The notes beneath the pieces are model-generated. The model did not search any database and was not told the DNA's origin. It saw only the letters and a list, made by a program, of their open reading frames with translations. Made by a program: the position numbers and the translations under genes. Source: Metabacillus bambusae (GTDB taxonomy: Bacteria > Bacillota > Bacilli > Bacillales > Bacillaceae). Taken from it: 64,000 nucleotides of DNA. The stretch spans positions 62,001 through 126,000 of the forward strand of contig NZ_JAGDEL010000016.1 of the NCBI RefSeq assembly GCF_017497975.1. The letters are read 5' to 3'. Numbering within the stretch: position 1 is the first letter of the stretch; each line of letters opens with the position of its first letter. Positions 1-7,782 of the stretch are shown here, in pieces.

Positions 1-509
1 TATACATCTATACTTGGCTCTATTTTTTCGCCCTCTGCGTTTACTACATAGCCATCCTCGCTTACATTCGTAATGTGTATAACGAAGTAGAGTTTTCTAC
101 GCTTAATTTGTTCGTAAAAATCTACGGTCTTAATTAGTCCGTTCGCTTCTAAGATATTACTTAACGCAGCTATACGATTTCGACTAATACGCATTAGCTG
201 CGCTAAGTTCTCCGTACTAACCCAACTAGCGCCCAAATAGTCGTTATTTTCGTCTGTATTCGCATAGCTTAGTAGAATACTATATAAAAACGCTATGTCC
301 TGTATGTTAGGCTTTCGCTTTGCTCCTGCGTATGCTTTGTCGTATGCGTCGCTAATAATTCTCGGTATGACTTCCTTAAAAACTGCGTTAGGAAGAACAC
401 TCCAACCGCCTTTATCCAGTAGCTGCTCTTTCTGTTCTTTCGCATATTCTCTCGTCTTGCGTATATTTTTCTTCGCAGCTTTTGATCGTTCGTTACTGTT
501 ACTTTCCAT
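1..509 (-). CDS. Winged-helix replication- or regulator-like protein, partial
   Basis: An open frame starts with ATG at 509 and runs off the left edge, giving 169 complete codons. A GGGGCGAG ribosome binding site stands just upstream. The first 35 residues are basic and charged (MESNSNERSKAAKK). A segment around residues 95-145 (ENLAQLMRISRNRIAALSNILEANGLIK) has the shape of a winged helix-turn-helix, as found in phage and plasmid replication initiators and regulators. The shared bipartite motif lies 64 bases upstream of the start. The C-terminal part is outside the window, so the family stays open; a replication-initiation role is inference only. Confidence 0.7.
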   Translation of the reverse strand, partial: MESNSNERSKAAKKNIRKTREYAKEQKEQLLDKGGWSVLPNAVFKEVIPRIISDAYDKAYAGAKRKPNIQDIAFLYSILLSYANTDENNDYLGASWVSTENLAQLMRISRNRIAALSNILEANGLIKTVDFYEQIKRRKLYFVIHITNVSEDGYVVNAEGEKIEPSIDV

Positions 510-572
510 TCTTACTCGCCCCCTGCGTTTATATATTTTTTTAAGTAGCTCTTCGTTACGAGCCGCTTACGT

Positions 573-605
573 TATAAATAGGCGCAGGTGTTTAGTTACG
601 TTGGT
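573..605 (-). promoter_or_regulatory. Element-specific bipartite motif, copy 1
   Basis: Read on the minus strand this is ACCAA, 14 bases, TGCGCCTAT, then TTATAAC. It lies upstream of the partial gene at 1-509. The same two blocks with the same 14-base gap occur at 1761-1795 and 5761-5795. Its position before three transcription units suggests a promoter or operator used by the element. Confidence 0.6.
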
Positions 606-693
606 ATCTGCTGCAGTGCATTGCCTTTAGTTCTATCTCTTTATCCTTTAATTACTTACGCATTTATTAATAACTGTATTAGCTTGCGTATAC

Positions 694-825
694 TATTTAC
701 GTAGTAAATACAATGTTAGTTATTCATACCTTAGTTCTTAATACCTTAGTTCTTCTTACAGTACCTACAGCAAATACTAACGTACGCACTCTAACAAATA
801 TTAAGGTATGCACTCTAGTAGGTAC
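694..825. repeat. Cluster of short direct and inverted repeats
   Basis: Between two element genes lie several short repeats. TACCTTAGTTCTT occurs at 727-739 and 742-754. GTAYGCACTCTA occurs at 782-793 and 806-817. CATACCTTA (725-733) is inverted at 802-810, and GTACCTAC (761-768) is inverted at 818-825. TATTTAC and GTAAATA form a palindrome at 694-710. Such density fits an operator region or an iteron-type origin. The rest of 510-972 shows no gene. Confidence 0.5.
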
Positions 826-947
826 GAGTTAATTTTGCTAGGGTTACATGCAGGTGAAAAAGGCAATATTAGCGGATGTTTGACAAATCTAATAAAATAT
901 GTATGTTCATTTATTTTTGGCGTAAGCTATACGTTTTTTAGGCATAA

Positions 948-972
948 AAAAAGAACGCTTATTTAGCGCTCT
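948..972 (-). terminator. Rho-independent terminator of the antirepressor gene
   Basis: On the minus strand AGAGCGCT, a short loop, AGCGTTCT and a T-run follow directly after the stop codon at 973. Confidence 0.8.
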
Positions 973-1716
973 TCAATAGGTTAATAGGTACAAGTCGAAA
1001 ATTAAGTCTATTCCTGCGTTAGTTACTTTTAGCGTATAGCTTACCGTTCGCATAGCTCCGTTTCCATCTGCTTGTAAGTAAGGAATAATGCGGAAGTACT
1101 TTTCATAACCTTTCTTTGGCATGTAAGTACCGTTTACTTTCTTCCTAGATAGTACGCCCTGCTCTTGTAAGAACTTTCTTAATTTCTGCGCACTAATACC
1201 CCCTAAGTAGTTACCTACTATCGTTACTGTAGTAAGCCCCTCAGCGTCTAAAAACTCTTCGTATTTGCGTGCTTTCGGCTCTAGTAAGCTAGTTTTCTCT
1301 TCCGCAGCTATTCGCTTTTGCTGCTCTTCTTTTAGATTCGTTAATAGACCTATCATAAAATCGGGGTTAGTGATCGCCTGTTCTAGCGTATTCTCTGTCA
1401 TGTATGCGCCATGTTTTCGAATAGAAGGTAATACTTCATGCGTTACCCAACGCTTAAATTCTCTAGCCTCCTGCTTTCGGCTTCCTAAAATAAGTGTATA
1501 TAGACCTGCTTCGTTAATGAGGTTAGTCTCACCGTATAAGCCGCCTAAGTTTAACTTAGTCACCTCGTCATTATCTAGCCTTTTTAGCGCCATTGTTGGA
1601 TTAGCGATTTCCAGTATTTCGCATACGTCTTTCGCAACAAACCATGTCTCACCCTCCCTTATAATAGTTCTAACTTCCTTACCTGCGTAATTGAATACCT
1701 TCTGTAGTTCGTTCAT
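973..1716 (-). CDS. Phage antirepressor, Bro-N domain protein
   Basis: The 247-residue product begins with a Bro-N domain (about 1-105), recognised by the motifs WFVAKDVCEIL, LNLGGLYGETNLINEAGLY and EFKRWVTHEVLPSIRKHGAY. Phage antirepressors of this family lift lysogenic repression or act as DNA-binding regulators. A charged linker (about 120-155) is followed by a C-terminal domain with LGGISAQKLRKFLQEQG, the kind of helix-turn-helix seen at the end of antirepressor proteins. The ATG at 1716 has a strong AGGAGG site. A perfect palindrome at 1741-1757 lies between the shared motif and the start, which would suit autoregulation. A terminator follows the stop. The family assignment is firm; the target is unknown. 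Confidence 0.85.
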   Translation of the reverse strand: MNELQKVFNYAGKEVRTIIREGETWFVAKDVCEILEIANPTMALKRLDNDEVTKLNLGGLYGETNLINEAGLYTLILGSRKQEAREFKRWVTHEVLPSIRKHGAYMTENTLEQAITNPDFMIGLLTNLKEEQQKRIAAEEKTSLLEPKARKYEEFLDAEGLTTVTIVGNYLGGISAQKLRKFLQEQGVLSRKKVNGTYMPKKGYEKYFRIIPYLQADGNGAMRTVSYTLKVTNAGIDLIFDLYLLTY

Positions 1717-1740
1717 TTGCCTTCCTCCTACGTTTTATTA

Positions 1741-1757
1741 CGTTACCTTTAGTAACG
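1741..1757. promoter_or_regulatory. Palindromic operator before the antirepressor gene
   Basis: CGTTACCTTTAGTAACG has 6-base perfect arms around 5 bases. It sits between the bipartite motif and the antirepressor start, where a bound repressor would block transcription. Confidence 0.5.
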
Positions 1758-1760
1758 CTA

Positions 1761-1795
1761 CATAGACATAGGCGCAGCATGATCGAATAGTTGGT
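1761..1795 (-). promoter_or_regulatory. Element-specific bipartite motif, copy 2
   Basis: On the minus strand this is ACCAA, 14 bases, TGCGCCTATGTCTATG, placed 45 bases upstream of the antirepressor start. It shares block sequence and spacing with the copies at 573-605 and 5761-5795. Confidence 0.6.
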
Positions 1796-1803
1796 CTATG
1801 AAT

Positions 1804-1844
1804 ATAAACAAGCCCCTACACGTTTGCGAAAAGGCTTTGTTTAT
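1804..1844. terminator. Hairpin between antirepressor and HNH gene
   Basis: Arms ATAAACAAGCC (1804-1814) and GGCTTTGTTTAT (1833-1844) pair with one bulge. No clear T-run follows on either strand, so it may be a weak terminator or simply an inverted repeat separating the divergent genes. Confidence 0.35.
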
Positions 1845-1955
1845 TAATATATAGTAGTTTCGGAATAAAACCGTAGTTATTTTATCTCATACACATAATG
1901 GATATTCTGTTGTGATTTTCCTAATTTCCTGTAAAATTAATTAGGGGGTGTTAAT

Positions 1956-2978
1956 ATGGAAAATACAGATAAAAAAAAGTACTTTGACCCATTTGAGAAT
2001 ATGAGTTTTACATATGATAGGTGTTTTTTATGCGGCATAGAATTAAATGAAGTAAATGAATCTGAGGAACACGTATTTCCGAAGTGGCTATTAGAAAAAT
2101 ATAATCTTTGGAATGATACTCTCACATTATTAAACGGTACTAGAATTCCTTATAGAATGCTTAAGATTCCATGTTGTACCGAATGCAATAATAACCACTT
2201 AAGCAACATGGAAAACACAATTAAAAAAGGTCTAGAAGATGGATATGAAAAATTTGCTAATATAGATAGGGTTATAGTATATCAATGGATATCAAAAATT
2301 TTTTATGGACTATTATTTAAAGAATTATCTTTAACGTATGATAGAAGTAAGCCTTCAAGTGGTACAATTACAACACCAGAGCTACTAAAAGGGTACAGAA
2401 TGACACATTCGTTTATGCAATCGGTAAGATATCCTATAGAATTTGAAGGATTTCAACCTTGGTCTATCCATATATTAGAAGGACAAGTTTCTGACAATAG
2501 AAGGATTTTTAATTATATTGATGGTCTCAATACACTAACTTTCTCAATTAATTTAGGTACTATCATCATTTTTGCCCACCTACAAGATAATGGAATTCAT
2601 CAAGTAGCAAAAAATGATTATTTTAATAAGTTAAAGGGGTGTAAACTACATAATGTTCAATTCATAGAAATAGCTACTAAATTAGTATACAGTAGTTATT
2701 TATTAAACCACTCACCCTATTATATGCTTAATTATCCAAATGAAGAAAATGAGCCTTTAAAAGTATTCAGTTTATCTTCATCCTATTACTATGATGATTG
2801 GGATGAAACAGAATATGCAAATCTTCTTCATTACTATTTATCACATTTTTATGAAATAGAAATTGAAAATGTCTATTCAAAGAAAGATCAAAAGTGTGCA
2901 TCTTTTATTAGAAATAATGATGGAAGTTTTAATGAAATACCAGTAGACGCAAAAATAGTATTTAATAAATATGACTAA
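1956..2978 (+). CDS. HNH-type (treble-clef) putative nuclease, element cargo
   Basis: The 340-residue product has an N-terminal zinc-binding treble clef: C23-x2-C26, then EHVFPKW (H39), then C74-x2-C77-N-N-N-H81. This spacing is that of HNH endonuclease domains. The remaining 250 residues are rich in aromatic residues and match no domain I recognise. It is the only plus-strand gene of the element and is visibly more AT-rich than its neighbours, with no TACG bias. Such traits mark a cargo gene acquired separately. The ATG follows TTAGGGGGTG. Accessory HNH proteins of this layout are often defence effectors, but here that is inference; nuclease activity rests on the motif only. Confidence 0.6.
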   Translation: MENTDKKKYFDPFENMSFTYDRCFLCGIELNEVNESEEHVFPKWLLEKYNLWNDTLTLLNGTRIPYRMLKIPCCTECNNNHLSNMENTIKKGLEDGYEKFANIDRVIVYQWISKIFYGLLFKELSLTYDRSKPSSGTITTPELLKGYRMTHSFMQSVRYPIEFEGFQPWSIHILEGQVSDNRRIFNYIDGLNTLTFSINLGTIIIFAHLQDNGIHQVAKNDYFNKLKGCKLHNVQFIEIATKLVYSSYLLNHSPYYMLNYPNEENEPLKVFSLSSSYYYDDWDETEYANLLHYYLSHFYEIEIENVYSKKDQKCASFIRNNDGSFNEIPVDAKIVFNKYD

Positions 2979-3120
2979 GTTTTGTATTTCGAGAGTATAT
3001 ATTTATATATTTCTAGTATTTACCCCCTTAGTTTAAAAATATATTACGCAATTTATACACAGTAGTTGCAGCTAAGTAGAGGGGTGGTTTGGGGGATAGC
3101 ATATGTATACCTCATACAAA

Positions 3121-3164
3121 AAAAAGGAGCGCATAGCTATCGCTTTAGCCAGCGCTCTGTTCAC
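3121..3164 (-). terminator. Terminator of the resolvase gene
   Basis: On the minus strand AGAGCGCTGG pairs across a loop with GCGCTCC followed by seven T. The stem overlaps the last codons of the resolvase gene. Confidence 0.75.
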
Positions 3165-3768
3165 TCTCTAGTTGGTTGACTAGTTTATAAAATGTAGTCT
3201 TCTTCATATCGGCTTTTTTCATAGCTTCTACTGCGGTTATGTTTCCTGCTTTCCATTCAGCATATGCAGATTTAAACCCTTCTGTAAACTCTGCTTTTGG
3301 TCGTCCTAGATGTTTTCCTTGCGTCTTAGCTACTTTTATTCCTTCGGCTTGTCTAGTGCGTATCTTATTACGCTCCTGCTCCGCAATATAACTAAATAAC
3401 GATAAAAACTGATCTTCCATAACCTTACCAACGTCCCCCATATTTCTAAACTTGCGGCTATTAAAAAGGCTCTCGTTTTCTAGCACGATAATATCTGCGC
3501 CTATATTTCTAGTAATATCTTTCCATTCGCTTATGATAGCGTCGTAGTTCCTGCCTAGTCGGTCTAATGCGTCCACGTACAAAAGGTCTCCTTTTCGCAT
3601 TACACGCTTTAGCGCTTGGTAGTTCTCTCTGTCGAAGTCTTTTCCGCTTGCTTTGTCTATGAAAGTGTCTCTCTTGATAATGCCTAGCGCCTTCATTTTT
3701 TCAAGTTGTCTTGTCTCGTTCTGCTCCTGCGTCGATACTCGAATATAAGCATAACTTCTAGTTTCCAT
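3145..3768 (-). CDS. Small serine recombinase (resolvase/invertase family)
   Basis: The 207-residue product starts at METRSYAYIRVST, with the catalytic serine in the IRVST motif. The family motifs DALDRLGRNYDAI and LSLFSYIAEQERNKIRTRQAEGI follow in the usual order. A C-terminal helix-turn-helix (TAVEAMKKADMKKTTFYKL) completes the resolvase architecture. The start at 3768 was chosen because GGGGAG lies 8 bases before it and the catalytic domain begins there; a longer frame to 3801 has no such site. The upstream region 3814-3904 holds inverted CGTTCG-type sites that could be its crossover site. Dimer resolution or inversion is the likely job; which one is not visible. Confidence 0.9.
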   Translation of the reverse strand: METRSYAYIRVSTQEQNETRQLEKMKALGIIKRDTFIDKASGKDFDRENYQALKRVMRKGDLLYVDALDRLGRNYDAIISEWKDITRNIGADIIVLENESLFNSRKFRNMGDVGKVMEDQFLSLFSYIAEQERNKIRTRQAEGIKVAKTQGKHLGRPKAEFTEGFKSAYAEWKAGNITAVEAMKKADMKKTTFYKLVNQLESEQSAG

Positions 3769-3813
3769 GTTTTCGTTCTCCCCGTATATGTGATAAGTCA
3801 ATTATACGGATAT

Positions 3814-3904
3814 CGTTCGTAAAGGTCAATAGAAATATACGAACGTTCATAAATTAATTTACCAACCATTATGAACGCTATATATAACGATTTTTTACCG
3901 TTCG
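3814..3904. other. Candidate resolvase recombination (res) region
   Basis: Just upstream of the resolvase gene CGTTCGTA (3814-3821) is inverted as TACGAACG (3838-3845), with 16 bases between. Further related half sites lie at 3841-3848 (GAACGTTC), 3873-3877 (GAACG) and 3899-3904 (CGTTCG). Resolvases usually act on several such sites beside their own gene. The rest of 3905-4155 holds no recognisable gene. Confidence 0.45.
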
Positions 3905-4157
3905 AAAAGTTATACCATTACGGACATAGGGAAGCGACTATAGCGGTAGTTTTTGCGTAGTAGTTGAATATTAATATTCAAAAGGATATAAGTATCCCCT
4001 GAGTTTTGCAAGCCTCATCCTGTAGGAACGAGCAGCACATGTATACCCCTCGTATTGCGTATATTGTAAACTGTTGTGTAAAGTATTTTCACTTGACGAT
4101 TGAAGTCGCAAGGATTAGCGCTATTCTGTAGGTGTTTACATAGACTTTTTATGTACG

Positions 4158-4183
4158 AAAAAAAGACGACTAAATAGCCGTCT
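4158..4183 (-). terminator. Terminator of the three-gene unknown operon
   Basis: On the minus strand AGACGGC, a short loop, GTCGTCT and a T-run end the operon 5739-4170. The stem overlaps the last codons of the final gene. Confidence 0.75.
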
Positions 4184-4463
4184 CTGTTTGCTCTATGTGT
4201 TCTAATAACGCCTTTCTATACCTTCTATATACGTTAGCATGCTCCGTTCTAACTGCTCTGCAGTCGTCTAGCTCCGAACCTGCAGCACGCATTTTATGAA
4301 AGACTGTCTGCGCTTGTTTATAAATTTGGCGTAGCTCACGAAAAGACGGTGCAGCTATATTGTATTGACTAACATCTGCGTGAACGTACAGACCTGTAGA
4401 ATAGGTTAATACGTTCTGATCGCAGTCAATAACGGTAAAGTCGTCGCCTTGTATAATTCGCAT
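4170..4463 (-). CDS. Unknown protein, 97 residues
   Basis: I do not recognise this product. It has a beta-rich start (MRIIQGDDFTVIDCDQNVLTYSTG) and a helical, basic second half (residues about 35-97) with RTEHANVYRRYRKALLEHIEQ. It starts one base after the stop of the 254-residue gene upstream, so the two are translated as a unit. Its place at the end of a three-gene operon with a single terminator suggests shared use with the two proteins upstream. Confidence 0.7.
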   Translation of the reverse strand: MRIIQGDDFTVIDCDQNVLTYSTGLYVHADVSQYNIAAPSFRELRQIYKQAQTVFHKMRAAGSELDDCRAVRTEHANVYRRYRKALLEHIEQTETAI

Positions 4464-4464
4464 A

Positions 4465-5229
4465 TTAGTAGCCTTTACCGTTCATTTCTATATCTTTAAT
4501 AACGTCTGCTTTATCGATAAAATACGACTCTGTATTGTTCGCATAACGTACTAGGTCGTTAGATATTTGTCCTAAGTTGTCTAGGATAAACGGCTGCACT
4601 AAATCCATTCCTAAAAACTCCTGAGCGCTCTCTAAAGCTTCTGTAGCCTGTATAGCCCCTTGCGGTAAAGCACGACTAGAAACATCTTCGAATAGCTTCC
4701 CTAGCTCATATTTAACCGTAATTACCTTATCGCTAGGTGCTAATGCTAAGACTTGCTGCGAAAGCTGCTTGATCTTTTCTTTCGTAGTAGCTGCAAGTGC
4801 TGGCTCTGTCGCAATAGCTGCTATCTCTTCTAGCGCTTTCTTAGCTGCGTCTAAATTGGTGGCAAAAATGATTTTACCTTCCAGTTCTTCTACTCGCTTG
4901 GTGAAGAGCTTTTCTGTCTCTGCGTCTACTGGTGGTAGTTCTGCGAGTATGATACTTTTAGCTATTTTGATATTTTCATTTAGAAGCTCATTTCGTTTTG
5001 CTTCCTGCTCACGAAACATCTTCATAAAGTCTATTTCGTGGCGCTGCTTCACTCGCTCTAGCCTTTTTTCTTTGCCTGCGTGCGTTAACTCTCTATTGTT
5101 CATTACTTTGTTTCGGTCTTCTAAATAAAAATCCTTAAACGTATTAAAATAACCTGCCATACTACTTCTAATCTCGTATGCTGATATATAATTCTCACTC
5201 ATTTTCTTTAGCTGCTTGTCTACTGTCAT
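4465..5229 (-). CDS. Unknown helical protein, 254 residues
   Basis: I do not recognise this product. It is almost entirely helical and charged, with a likely coiled coil around residues 45-90 (GKEKRLERVKQRHEID, FREQEAKRNELL) and a second helical part from about 110. It has no signal peptide and no membrane segment. A strong AGGAGG site precedes the ATG at 5229. It is the middle gene of an operon running from the motif at 5761-5795 to the terminator at 4158-4183. Length and helicity would suit a phage structural or accessory protein, but nothing in the sequence proves that. Confidence 0.7.
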   Translation of the reverse strand: MTVDKQLKKMSENYISAYEIRSSMAGYFNTFKDFYLEDRNKVMNNRELTHAGKEKRLERVKQRHEIDFMKMFREQEAKRNELLNENIKIAKSIILAELPPVDAETEKLFTKRVEELEGKIIFATNLDAAKKALEEIAAIATEPALAATTKEKIKQLSQQVLALAPSDKVITVKYELGKLFEDVSSRALPQGAIQATEALESAQEFLGMDLVQPFILDNLGQISNDLVRYANNTESYFIDKADVIKDIEMNGKGY

Positions 5230-5253
5230 GATAATATTCCTCCTGTATATTTA

Positions 5254-5739
5254 TTAGATATTTGATATAATGTTGCTCTTTCGCTCTTTTACGTCCTGTA
5301 CTAACTCATCTAGGTCATGGCGCATTGTTCCTTTGATATTACGAAAGGAAAAGAACATATTTTTTGCATGAATAGCGTCTAGAAGCTCTTTGTCTCGATA
5401 AAGCAGCCTCCCAATAGTACCTAGCTGCTTACCTTTGACGCATACGCTCGCATTCTCTTCTAGCTCGTCAACAATAAGCCTTATAGCTGCATGTAGTGCT
5501 TTACGATAGCCTGTAACGTCTTTCAAATAGAGCGAGGCTACTTTTACTAGCTGCCGTCTTTGTTCGAATAGCTCATTCTCTAACCTGTATATTTCTGCAC
5601 CTGCTGCGAAGGTTTCACCCTCTAAATGTTCCAAGGCTAAAAATACAGAATAGCGTTGACCGTTACCGATTTCCTTTGTATAGCCGCATTTGACATAATA
5701 GACGTTATTAGGCGGTCTATTTTCCTGTGTAACCATCAT
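5254..5739 (-). CDS. Unknown protein, 161 residues
   Basis: I do not recognise this product. A beta-like N-terminus (about 10-40) is followed by a long helical part with ENELFEQRRQLVKVASLYLKDV and DELVQDVKERKSN. It is the first gene of the three-gene operon. The ribosome binding site AAAGGGGGTG lies directly before tandem ATG codons, so initiation may occur at 5739 or 5736. The shared motif ends about 20 bases upstream, implying a very short leader if that motif is the promoter. Confidence 0.7.
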   Translation of the reverse strand: MMVTQENRPPNNVYYVKCGYTKEIGNGQRYSVFLALEHLEGETFAAGAEIYRLENELFEQRRQLVKVASLYLKDVTGYRKALHAAIRLIVDELEENASVCVKGKQLGTIGRLLYRDKELLDAIHAKNMFFSFRNIKGTMRHDLDELVQDVKERKSNIISNI

Positions 5740-5760
5740 TACACCCCCTTTCTGCGCTTA

Positions 5761-5795
5761 CATAAACATAGGCGCAAGTGATTGAGGATTTTGGT
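5761..5795 (-). promoter_or_regulatory. Element-specific bipartite motif, copy 3
   Basis: On the minus strand this is ACCAA, 14 bases, TGCGCCTATGTTTATG, ending about 20 bases before the first gene of the 5739-4170 operon. A terminator lies just upstream, so transcription of the operon must begin in this interval, which supports a promoter role. Confidence 0.65.
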
Positions 5796-5811
5796 ATTAG
5801 GTATTACGACA

Positions 5812-5850
5812 AAATAAAAAGCCGTAGCTGCCTTTATAGCATTCTACGAC
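5812..5850 (-). terminator. Terminator of the 71-residue gene
   Basis: On the minus strand CTACG arms with an inner pairing are followed by CTTTTTATTTT, shortly after the stop codon at 5876. Confidence 0.6.
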
Positions 5851-5875
5851 CTTATTCGTCCTTATTCATGTACTA

Positions 5876-6091
5876 TTATTCGTTTTTAGTTTCGTAGTCT
5901 TCTATTTTTGTTCGTAGTCCTTCGTTCCATTGTTCGTACCACTCTTCGTAAGCACTCACGTACTCTTCGTACTCTTTTCTGATCGACTTAGGCGCATTAG
6001 GTAATAGCTTCATGCGTTCTCGTACTTTCTTACCGCCTTCGTTGTAGTAGAAGTATTCGCTATCTAAAAAGTTAGGTCGATCCATAAACAT
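5876..6091 (-). CDS. Unknown small acidic protein, 71 residues
   Basis: I do not recognise this product. It is rich in tyrosine and glutamate, with EYEEYVSAYEEWYEQWNEG in the second half forming a probable amphipathic helix. AGGAGG precedes the ATG at 6091; a second in-frame ATG lies at 6085. It stands between two terminators just downstream of the integrase, the place where excision-control genes often lie. It has no basic DNA-binding segment that would make it a convincing excisionase. Confidence 0.65.
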   Translation of the reverse strand: MFMDRPNFLDSEYFYYNEGGKKVRERMKLLPNAPKSIRKEYEEYVSAYEEWYEQWNEGLRTKIEDYETKNE

Positions 6092-6116
6092 ATATTGCGC
6101 CTCCTATAGTCTGTAT

Positions 6117-6145
6117 GTAAAAACGACGGTTTTAGAGCCGTCGCT
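6117..6145 (-). terminator. Integrase terminator
   Basis: On the minus strand GCGACGG, an 8-base loop, CCGTCG and a T-run lie directly after the integrase stop codon. Confidence 0.75.
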
Positions 6146-6151
6146 AAGAAG

Positions 6152-7741
6152 TTAAATATATTCGATCTCTAATTTGAATGGATAATTTCGTCTAGCAGGA
6201 TTTCTAGTAGATAGAGCCTTTATCTCTGACGGCATTTTGCGAGTGTATCTAATCGCCTTTATAAAAGTTTTTAAGTGTTCATTTTGGGTAATTACGTCTT
6301 CTCCGTCAAAATTTTCTAGTATGTCTATTATTTCACGTAGTCTGTCTTTCTCGCTTTTTACATCTAGCTCTACTAATTTAGTTTGCGTTTCTTCTCGTGT
6401 CTGTTGGAGAAATATAAGTCTTTCGGTTAACTCCTGCTTCTTCGCTAAAATTTCTTTTTTAGAAAATATTCCCTCAACTGCTAGGTTAATCAGATTGTCA
6501 TATTGTCTTTGTGTTTCGACTGTCTGCTTATCTATATGCGCTACTTTGGTTACTAAGTCATTCGCTATACTACTCGTATCATTCGATGTTATTTGAGCTA
6601 GCTTCTTCTTTGTTTCGCCCTTAAAACGTTCAAGGAAATCCGCAAACTCTTCGATTACGTATCGTAATTGCATGCCGGCATTTCCGCATTTTTGGGTAGA
6701 GTTTGGCAGCAAGTAATCACATACCTTCACGTAAACTTCGGCTGACTTGCTATCTTTTAACATCAAAGATTTACGTCCGCAGCAACCACATATTAGTAAA
6801 TCCTTTAGCATACTATGAGCGTTCTTACTTGGTCGTTCTCTTACATGTGTTGCAGCATGCTCTGCTCTCGCTTGCCTAATGTCATTCGCTTTATACCAAT
6901 CAGAAGGACTGATAATCGGCTCGTGTGCGTCCTCTGCTATATACGTCTCAATAACTTTATAAACATATTTGCCGTCTTCCTTAACTTTCTTACGATCGTT
7001 AAATACTACCGCCCCACGATACGCAGGATTTTTTAGTATGCGACGTACTGACGGTAAGCTGAACGCCTTACCCTTTGCTGAACGGTAGCCCTCTTCGTTA
7101 AGTATATCCCTAATTTTATATGCACCTAGTCCGCTAGCATGTAGCTTAAAGATGTATCTAATTACTACAGCTTCTTCTTCTACGATTTCTAGTCGCTTCG
7201 TTTCTTTGTTACGGCTATAACCGAAAGGTACGCTTCCTGCAACGTGTTCACCTCGTTTACTTCGGCTGATTTTGTTTAGCTTGTTACGCTTCGCTATCGT
7301 CTCATATTCCAATACTGCGAAGGTACTAGAAATATCATATAGTAGGCGGTCTTGCTGATTATTTGATAAATCGAAAGTCTGTGCAGGCGTAATAATCTCT
7401 ATGTTGTAGTCAATACAAAGCTGCTTTATCTGCTGCGACACTACACCATTACGTGCGAGCCTGTCTAATGAGATACATAAAATCGCCTCGTATTTTTCGA
7501 TATTAGTTATCATACTTTGAAGTTCTGGACGTTCTTCTATTTCCGTAATACCCCCACTTATTATCTCTGCATAAATATCATAAGTTAATCCGTGATTAGC
7601 TGCGTACTCTGATAACGTCTCCCTATGGTTCTGTAGCGTGTCTTCGTTCTCGCCTTTGTCACGAGATATACGAAGCATTAATGCTACGTGTTTCGTTTCT
7701 GTCGCTGCTGCCGTCCCTATTTCCGTTTGCGTTTGTAACAT
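6152..7741 (-). CDS. Large serine recombinase (site-specific integrase)
   Basis: The 529-residue protein has the layout of large serine integrases. The resolvase-type catalytic domain occupies about 18-160, with the nucleophile Ser26 in LMLRISRDKG and the motif CISLDRLARNG. A recombinase domain follows (about 170-290, with PFGYSRNKETKRLEI and RRILKNPAYRGAVVF). Next come a zinc ribbon (CGCCGRK and later KCGNAG, about 320-355) and a long coiled coil (about 385-470). Such enzymes join attP and attB without host factors and need a directionality protein for excision. It lies 45 bases from the cut kamA frame, so kamA is its target. AGGAGG precedes the ATG at 7741. Family and role are firm. Confidence 0.95.
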   Translation of the reverse strand: MLQTQTEIGTAAATETKHVALMLRISRDKGENEDTLQNHRETLSEYAANHGLTYDIYAEIISGGITEIEERPELQSMITNIEKYEAILCISLDRLARNGVVSQQIKQLCIDYNIEIITPAQTFDLSNNQQDRLLYDISSTFAVLEYETIAKRNKLNKISRSKRGEHVAGSVPFGYSRNKETKRLEIVEEEAVVIRYIFKLHASGLGAYKIRDILNEEGYRSAKGKAFSLPSVRRILKNPAYRGAVVFNDRKKVKEDGKYVYKVIETYIAEDAHEPIISPSDWYKANDIRQARAEHAATHVRERPSKNAHSMLKDLLICGCCGRKSLMLKDSKSAEVYVKVCDYLLPNSTQKCGNAGMQLRYVIEEFADFLERFKGETKKKLAQITSNDTSSIANDLVTKVAHIDKQTVETQRQYDNLINLAVEGIFSKKEILAKKQELTERLIFLQQTREETQTKLVELDVKSEKDRLREIIDILENFDGEDVITQNEHLKTFIKAIRYTRKMPSEIKALSTRNPARRNYPFKLEIEYI

Positions 7742-7773
7742 CGTGCTACCTCCTAGAATACTAATTTACTAGG

Positions 7774-7782
7774 ATTATATCA
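7774..7782 (-). promoter_or_regulatory. Integrase promoter, extended -10
   Basis: On the minus strand TGATATAAT is a perfect extended -10 element 33 bases before the integrase start. Any -35 contact would fall in the attachment junction, so the integrated and excised forms differ there. Confidence 0.6.

Noticed and set aside
295-630. Plus-strand open frame of 111 codons
   Set aside because: It overlaps the minus-strand partial gene (1-509), which has a ribosome binding site and coding-like sequence; the plus frame has neither.
694-825. CRISPR array
   Set aside because: The repeats are short, unequal, partly inverted and lack regular spacers; no cas gene is visible.
5876-6091. Recombination directionality factor (excisionase) beside the integrase
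   Set aside because: Position fits, but the protein is acidic and shows no DNA-binding motif, so the name cannot be supported.
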